A stretch of DNA of 53,773 nucleotides from the NCBI GenBank assembly GCA_028279045.1, contig JANQSZ010000002.1:1-53773 (forward strand), written 5' to 3'. A model generated the notes under the pieces. That model ran no database searches, was not told the origin of the DNA, and saw only the letters and a program-made list of their open reading frames with translations. The position numbers and the translations under genes were made by a program. Origin of the DNA: Candidatus Nanoarchaeia archaeon (lineage in GTDB: Archaea > Nanobdellota > Nanobdellia > Woesearchaeales > UBA10216). Numbering within the stretch: position 1 is the stretch's first letter; each line of letters opens with the position of its first letter. Of the stretch, positions 48,810 to 53,773 are shown one piece after another.

Positions 48810-49854
48810 AGAAAAGAAGGAAGAACCTGCTTCTGGCGGCGGAGGCGGCGGCGATGCCAGCGTCGGTCAAATCGCTGCAGATTTGGAAAAGCTGAAGGCA
48901 CAATTTAGCTCGTTCTATGAATTATCTAAAGCTTCTAATGAACGGTTTACGAGAGTTAACGAGCAAATAGGGGAGTTGCGTTCTATGCTGCTTGAGCGTG
49001 ACCGTGCAAATCAGAAACTCGAAGCAAAAGCAACGCAAGCTGTTGATCTTGTACAGAGCGTGCAACCAGACAAATTAATGGTTGACATGAGAAAAACAGA
49101 TACAAAAGTTGAAGCCCTGCGAGCCACTATCGAAAGTAACGAAACGGTTATGCAGAATATAGTATCGGAATTGAAAGAAATGCGTAACCGACTGAACACG
49201 TTTAAGGGAATGGAACAAGTCGTGAAACTGAGTGAAGATACAAAACAAGAACTTATGACAATCAAACAAGTTAGCGCTACGGTTGAAAGGCACGCTGACA
49301 AAGTTGAGACTATGTTTAGTGAAGTGAACAAGAGTTTCGGCGATTTCAAGAGATTTCAAGGAGTCACAGAAGGACTGGATAAGGATTTCAAGCAAGTTTC
49401 TAATGAATTTGAGAGTATGAAAGCAAAAGTACCCTCTTTTGCGTCGAAAAAGGAAGTTGAAACCCTCCTCGGTAAATTTAGTGATTTTGAGAAAAAAGCA
49501 GGTAATGTGCTTGATATTATGAACAAGCGATTTACTGAAATGGAGAAAGAGAATGATCGTATGCTTAAACAGAAGCTGGAACGGCTAGATCAATTGCTGA
49601 AAGGGTTTGAAACCCTTGCTGCTAAGACGCCGGACCTCGATAAATACTTCAACTTGCTTACAGAAGAGGCAAAGAAAGCTGCCAAAGCAGATGTTGAGAA
49701 AGTGAAGAAGCCTGGAGAGGAAGAAGAAGTCAAAGCACCGGAAGGCGGCGGTGGTATTGGCGGTAAACTTAAGGGAATGATTCCTGGAAAAGGCGGCGGA
49801 GACGCAGGCGGCAGTGGCGAAGGCGCAAAACCTGCAGAAGCAAAAGAAGGATAG
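48742..49854 (+). CDS. Cytoplasmic coiled-coil protein
   Basis: 370 aa. A Pro/Glu/Gly-rich N-terminus (residues 1-40), then a long coiled coil (about 45-310). Regular segments include KASNERFTRVNEQIGELRSM, LDLVQ-type heptads, VERHADKVETMFSEVNKSF and SKKEVETLLGKFSDFEKKAG. The Gly/Lys-rich C-terminus is GGGIGGKLKGMIPGKGGG. No catalytic motif and no membrane segment. The ribosome-binding site GAGGTG is a few bases before the ATG. It is the last gene of block C and resembles coiled-coil proteins next to motor ATPases, such as archaellum FlaC/D. Similarity to those is only in style; I see no archaellum genes. A structural partner of the ATPases is inferred. Confidence 0.75.
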   Translation: MALFSKKQAEESGPKSEPPPAPEEKKEEPASGGGGGGDASVGQIAADLEKLKAQFSSFYELSKASNERFTRVNEQIGELRSMLLERDRANQKLEAKATQAVDLVQSVQPDKLMVDMRKTDTKVEALRATIESNETVMQNIVSELKEMRNRLNTFKGMEQVVKLSEDTKQELMTIKQVSATVERHADKVETMFSEVNKSFGDFKRFQGVTEGLDKDFKQVSNEFESMKAKVPSFASKKEVETLLGKFSDFEKKAGNVLDIMNKRFTEMEKENDRMLKQKLERLDQLLKGFETLAAKTPDLDKYFNLLTEEAKKAAKADVEKVKKPGEEEEVKAPEGGGGIGGKLKGMIPGKGGGDAGGSGEGAKPAEAKEG

Positions 49855-49916
49855 TTCTTACTTAGTAGAAGTGAAAGGGCACATGTTTTGTGCTATCTCG
49901 TGCTGAAACAGAGAAA

Positions 49917-49928
49917 TGTATATAAATC
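49917..49928 (+). promoter_or_regulatory. TATA box of block D
   Basis: TGTATATAAATC gives a TATA core centred near 49923, predicting a start site about 49949. The leader to the GTG at 50042 is then about 93 nt, unusually long in a window of mostly leaderless genes. Confidence 0.6.
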
Positions 49929-49964
49929 TTGATTTCTGCTGAACTTTTGGTGTGAAATAAATGG

Positions 49965-50015
49965 GGGACGTCTGAGTGAAAGACGCGGAGAGGGGACTCT
50001 TCTGCGAGACGTCTC
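49965..50015 (+). ncRNA. Structured 5' leader element (bulged hairpin)
   Basis: Outer stem GGGACGTCT (49965-49973) pairs with AGACGTCTC (50007-50015) over nine pairs including one G-U. Inner stem CGCGGAGAG (49984-49992) pairs with CTCTTCTGCG (49997-50006) with one bulged base and a GGGA loop. The two stems stack directly on the 3' side; the 5' side has a ten-base bulge GAGTGAAAGA. It lies in the predicted leader of the next surface gene, 27 bases before its start. It could be a regulatory leader or a separate small RNA. No known riboswitch family is recognised. Confidence 0.5.
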
Positions 50016-50041
50016 ATTAAGTAAAACGTGATGGATGAAGG

Positions 50042-53000
50042 GTGAAGAGAAAGAGGTTGATAGCTAGTGCTCTCCTCTTTGTTGTTGTATTAGTGGGGGC
50101 AGTACTAGGTTTGAACAGTGCTCTAGGGCAAACTACGAATAGTACCCTTGTTTTTCTGGAAAATACTCAAACATTCGTTAACGAAACAGTTCAATTTCAT
50201 ACTGCGAATGAGTCTTTTGATCTTTTTCTGAGTAATAATGAAACAACCTATGCGTACACTGTAGAGAATGCGACAAACATCACGTTTGTTCCTAATCACG
50301 TGGGAACGTATCATGTTAATGCATCACGCAATGGAAGCACTCTTGAATCTTTTACTTTTGATGTGATTAAACGAGCACCAACTTTTTCTGTCCGCACATC
50401 ACAAGTAGAATATGCCATCAATGAAGACGTTACCATATTCATCACACCAGCAGAACCAGGATACGATATTAAGATTAATAGCGGCGAACTTGTGTTTACC
50501 TTTATTGGAAATTCCAGTCAGCCACTCTCGTACCGACCAAACCAATTTGGAATTTACGAAGTTTTGGTATCAAGATATAACAAAACAGAAAGCACCAATT
50601 TTTCTGTGGTTGAAGAGCCACAACAAACTATCGAAGTAACGAGTGATAAACCAGAATATGTGCTGGGAGAAGATGCGATCATAACATCATCTTTACCAAT
50701 TGGCACGGACTACGACCTTGTCATTGAAACACCTGACAGCTCATATCAATTCCTTGGTCTGCAAGATCAAACTCTCACGTTCACACCAAAACAAGCAGGG
50801 AATCACACCGTATTAGTTCTACAAAATGAAACCCTGCTTGCATCCACCACGTTTTCTGTTGTGCTGTCAAGCCCGACGGGGCTTGACACTACACCAGAAA
50901 CGTACAACTATTATTTTGGGGCTGGCGAGCCTGCTGTATTTGATATTACATTTACAGAAGCACCAGCACCTAACTTTTTTCAGAATCTTTTTGGTCTTTC
51001 ACCTATTTCTGAGGTTCGAATCTTCCTCGTAAATCACACCGAAGATCCAAATGTAGTTATTTCTGTTGACGTTGTTGATTCGAACCGTTTCCTCATCACT
51101 GTCGCACCAAACAGTAACCTGGAAGAGAAAACATATACACTAATTGCTGCTGCACTTGCAGGAGAAGAGCAATTTGTAGAAACACGATCGTTTTATTGGG
51201 AACAAATTGAACAGGTAGAAGAACCTGAACCGATTGTTGAAGCGGAAGAACCAGAACAATTGGTTAACCACACGTTTGCGTTGGATGAGAACGCATTCTT
51301 CTCTGTTGATCTTGCTAAGTTCACAGGAGAAGAGCGAACCATTATCCAGAACACATTCGGACAGACATCGTTCCAAACACTTACGACGTACGTTGAGGGA
51401 GAACAAAACAATGCTGCTTTCCAAGTACAGGCAAGCCACGTTGAAAGCGATGTGTTTGATGTTACTGTGCTGGCTAATGATGACATTCCAGCAGATGTGT
51501 ATCGATTGGTGTTGATTGGAACCACACCCGGACAACTCGTCATCGAACGACTGCTGTTTAACTGGGGGCTGAATGAATCTGAGCTTCCTGAAAGAATAGC
51601 AGCTAAACCAGTGCAACAAATCGTGCAACCAGAGCCTATTCCGGCAAACGAAACAGATCAAACCATTAACATTACAGAGCCACTCAATGAAACTGTCAAT
51701 GCTACGGAAATAAATGCAACGAATATTACCCTACCACCGGTAAATGAAACAAACATATCTGAACCAATCGTTAATGTGACGAACGTTACGCTTCCAGTTA
51801 ATGAAACTGTTGTGAACGTTACCAATGAAACAATTGAACTGAATGTAACGCCGGAAAATGTCACAAACGTTACACTACCGATTCCTGAAGTGAATGAAAC
51901 AGTTGAGATAAATGAAACTGTTGAACCGGCAAACGAAACTCCTGTTGTCAACGAAACACCAATTGTTGAACCAGAAATCACTCCTATAGACCCTCGGAGT
52001 AGATCGTTTAGCATACGGACACGGAATTCCCGAGGACAACAGCGTGTACAACAACTCCGTACGCTAGCGATACGGCAAGAAACTGTCCGAGAAGTTGTTA
52101 GTGACGTGGAGCTGACGCTTGAAGACTCTGCAATAGAACGAATTGAATTCAAAGACCTGACGCTCGATAAAAGCGAGCCAGTCGATATTGGCATTGAAGA
52201 AGTTGATCCAAGCATACCATCTCCGGTAGGAGAATGGGAACAGGTGTATGCTGTTGATCCTACGAGCTTGAACTTTAGTGTTGCGACAGCTGAAATTACT
52301 GCAAAAGGAACACACTTGTATAAATGTGCGGCATGGGACTTTGAACAACAGACTTGTAACGGAGACTGGGTACTGCTGAAAGAAGTTGTTCCTGGACAGA
52401 AATATAATATTACCTTGACGCCGGATGATCCTGCCTTTGGAGAAACAGGAGTTGCCAGCATTAATACCGAGTTATCGTTGTATGAACCAGGCGAAATTGT
52501 ACGCATGTATATGGTGGTATTGGATACAGAAGGTAGACTGGTGTCGAATGCTAATGTTGATTTGAATATTACTGACCCACAAGGATACGTATCGTTCTTT
52601 TCAACAGGAAATGGTATTGTTGAGCAGGCCAAAGGTGTCTACATTGCTGATTTTTCTAACACAAGCTCCACAGGTAATTACACTATGGTTGTTCATGCAA
52701 CTGCCGACGGTGTTGACAATATCATGTCCTCGTACTTTGAAGTTCGCGACTCATTTCCGTTTGATATTATCAGAAGTACGCCAGTAACAACAGATCCTTT
52801 CCTTGGAGATTTTGAGTCAACTATCGATATCCTGGCCCGTGAAGAAGTGGAAGATGTTGCATTCACTGAAGTGCTGCCGGCAGCGTTTACTATAACCAAT
52901 GATGGCGGGGCAGACGTTTCTACTATTGGTGAGTTTACATACTTAACATGGGATAACTTGAATGAAGAAGATGCAGTTACCTATCGTGCACGACCACCAC

Positions 53001-53773
53001 TCGTTTCTCCTGATCTTTACTCTGTAGGTAAAGCAATCGTCTCATATAATGGAACAAATTTTACAGAAGGAAGGGAATGGTACATTGCAATAGATCCAGC
53101 ATCCGAAACACGATACATTCAACCGCAGGCAGCAGCACCGGGAATGGTTATTCCACTAACCTTTGTTGGGGTTGATTATGACTCTTTTGATACAATTACA
53201 TTCAATACAACAGACATTATTGCAACGAAGAAGTTTGTCACGAACATTTCTGGACATGATGTTGAGAATGACGGAGAAATAATGACTGTGCTGTTGCATA
53301 TTAACGCAAGCGCTGCTGCTCAAGATGTGCAAGTGAATATTAGCGACCAAGAAATACCGTACACATTCTATATTCAAGACGTTAGCGGATCAAGCGCCGG
53401 GGACTTTAGTGGCATGGCTGGTGAATTTGATATTGGAGATGGTATTAATGGAACACGAACAGAACTTGGTACGCTTGTGCTTAACAGTTTAATTATCCCT
53501 GCAGGAGTAACGGTGAACGTTAACACATCAGACATTGACACGAGTACACCAGGGAATCAAGGTTACTTGCCTGCAATTATTGTTGTTAATGGCATTGTAG
53601 ATATCCAAGGAATATTGAACGTTAGTGGACATGCTGGAAACGGAAGCGCAGCTGGCCAAGACGACTTCGGCCGACCAGGAGGAAACGGAGGACCTGGCGG
53701 TGGCGGAGGAGGAGGCGGTGGCGGCGACGATAATAGTAGCAACAACACCCGCGCTGGTGACGGAGGAGACGGC
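50042..53773 (+). CDS. Large sequon-rich surface protein, 3' end outside window
   Basis: An open frame of 1244 codons from GTG 50042 to the window end; I followed it throughout with no stop. It is absent from the ORF track because it has no stop in the window. Signal peptide: KRKRLIASALLFVVVLVGAVL. Then Ig/MG-like modules (VTSDKPEYVLGEDAIITSS, like the TTDKKEY modules of the 1560-aa protein), a proline/sequon-rich stalk (about 537-645), an Arg-rich segment (RSFSIRTRNSRGQQRVQQ), and further beta domains including LYEPGEIVRMYMVVLDTEGR. A polyglycine tract (PGGGGGGGGGGD) lies near the edge. It is probably another envelope protein of the same class as block A. A C-terminal membrane anchor may lie beyond the edge. 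Confidence 0.8.
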   Translation, partial: MKRKRLIASALLFVVVLVGAVLGLNSALGQTTNSTLVFLENTQTFVNETVQFHTANESFDLFLSNNETTYAYTVENATNITFVPNHVGTYHVNASRNGSTLESFTFDVIKRAPTFSVRTSQVEYAINEDVTIFITPAEPGYDIKINSGELVFTFIGNSSQPLSYRPNQFGIYEVLVSRYNKTESTNFSVVEEPQQTIEVTSDKPEYVLGEDAIITSSLPIGTDYDLVIETPDSSYQFLGLQDQTLTFTPKQAGNHTVLVLQNETLLASTTFSVVLSSPTGLDTTPETYNYYFGAGEPAVFDITFTEAPAPNFFQNLFGLSPISEVRIFLVNHTEDPNVVISVDVVDSNRFLITVAPNSNLEEKTYTLIAAALAGEEQFVETRSFYWEQIEQVEEPEPIVEAEEPEQLVNHTFALDENAFFSVDLAKFTGEERTIIQNTFGQTSFQTLTTYVEGEQNNAAFQVQASHVESDVFDVTVLANDDIPADVYRLVLIGTTPGQLVIERLLFNWGLNESELPERIAAKPVQQIVQPEPIPANETDQTINITEPLNETVNATEINATNITLPPVNETNISEPIVNVTNVTLPVNETVVNVTNETIELNVTPENVTNVTLPIPEVNETVEINETVEPANETPVVNETPIVEPEITPIDPRSRSFSIRTRNSRGQQRVQQLRTLAIRQETVREVVSDVELTLEDSAIERIEFKDLTLDKSEPVDIGIEEVDPSIPSPVGEWEQVYAVDPTSLNFSVATAEITAKGTHLYKCAAWDFEQQTCNGDWVLLKEVVPGQKYNITLTPDDPAFGETGVASINTELSLYEPGEIVRMYMVVLDTEGRLVSNANVDLNITDPQGYVSFFSTGNGIVEQAKGVYIADFSNTSSTGNYTMVVHATADGVDNIMSSYFEVRDSFPFDIIRSTPVTTDPFLGDFESTIDILAREEVEDVAFTEVLPAAFTITNDGGADVSTIGEFTYLTWDNLNEEDAVTYRARPPLVSPDLYSVGKAIVSYNGTNFTEGREWYIAIDPASETRYIQPQAAAPGMVIPLTFVGVDYDSFDTITFNTTDIIATKKFVTNISGHDVENDGEIMTVLLHINASAAAQDVQVNISDQEIPYTFYIQDVSGSSAGDFSGMAGEFDIGDGINGTRTELGTLVLNSLIIPAGVTVNVNTSDIDTSTPGNQGYLPAIIVVNGIVDIQGILNVSGHAGNGSAAGQDDFGRPGGNGGPGGGGGGGGGGDDNSSNNTRAGDGGDG
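51650..51985 (+). repeat. Dense N-glycosylation sequon stalk
   Basis: About 110 residues containing roughly twenty N-x-T/S sequons in irregular repeats such as LNETVNATEINATNIT and VNVTNVTLPVNETVVNVT. Such stretches are extended, heavily N-glycosylated linkers in archaeal surface proteins made with the oligosaccharyltransferase AglB. A shorter similar stretch is at the start of the 1560-aa protein. Confidence 0.75.

Noticed and set aside
48742-49854. Archaellum FlaC/FlaD homologue
   Set aside because: Only the general coiled-coil style matches; no archaellin, FlaI, FlaJ or FlaH is nearby.
49961-49975. Leader peptide ORF (MGDV then stop) before the block D gene
   Set aside because: Four codons with no ribosome-binding site; its bases are explained better by the hairpin stem.
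49965-50040. Box C/D guide RNA
   Set aside because: A CTGA and a near-match to RTGATGA occur, but in the wrong order (D-like before C-like) and without a terminal stem around them.
53563-53748. Polyproline minus-strand ORF at the right edge
   Set aside because: It is the antisense of the polyglycine tract in the open frame on the plus strand.

Overview
ORGANISM. The window is archaeal. It carries fibrillarin and Nop5, an archaeal clamp-loader large subunit (RFC-L), archaeal-type Gly/Val/Cys-tRNA synthetases, an RPA/SOSS-like OB-fold protein, and TATA boxes centred about 24-29 nt upstream of many start codons (leaderless transcripts). The compact gene packing (many ATGA overlaps), short housekeeping proteins, several small ribbon-helix-helix (RHH) genes and very large sequon-rich surface proteins suggest a DPANN archaeon of the Woesearchaeota/Pacearchaeota type. 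That placement is inference; no rRNA is present. I saw no CRISPR array, insertion sequence or integrase.

LAYOUT. 1-15.0 kb is housekeeping: the C-terminal half of SMC (cut by the window edge), a GT4 glycosyltransferase with a PIG-L deacetylase, tRNA-Phe(GAA), an OB-fold ssDNA-binding protein, three tandem paralogous membrane proteins behind glycyl-tRNA synthetase, RFC-L diverging from valyl-tRNA synthetase, a small K+ channel, cysteinyl-tRNA synthetase, and the fibrillarin-Nop5 pair. 15.0-15.8 kb has two small genes of unknown function, one a Cys-rich membrane-anchored protein.

15.8-53.8 kb is one large cell-surface region. Block A: two RHH regulators and a 1560-aa transmembrane PKD/Ig surface protein. 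Block B: a giant secreted protein of at least 5647 aa, a transmembrane four-CBS protein, a membrane-anchored HerA/FtsK-type ATPase and a SpoIIM-family membrane protein. Block C: two overlapping RHH paralogues, a 1472-aa fusion of surface repeats with a second HerA-type ATPase, a small helical protein and a coiled-coil protein. Block D: a further large sequon-rich surface protein running off the right edge (missing from the ORF track) behind a structured leader.

HOW IT MAY WORK TOGETHER. The genes in blocks A-C share modules. A short cytoplasmic helical unit recurs in the 1560-aa protein, the fusion ATPase and the small helical protein. One extracellular domain occurs in both the giant protein and the CBS protein. 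The two ATPases share their extracellular domain, membrane segment and motor domain, but the second has Gly at the Walker B catalytic Glu position. I infer a regulated envelope machine: large adhesins or proteases outside, an ATPase pair and coiled-coil proteins inside, and RHH regulators heading two of the operons with repeated operator-like sites over their promoters. No function has been shown.

MOST UNUSUAL FEATURE. The giant protein contains a subtilase (S8) whose primary order is His...Ser...C-terminal domain...propeptide...Asp. It is inserted exactly in frame (30811-33480, 890 codons) inside one Ig/Fn3-type repeat. Joining the two flanks restores an ordinary repeat, and joining the two ends of the insert restores an ordinary subtilase. 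This is the signature of a circularly permuted nested domain, or of an assembly artefact that long reads would expose.
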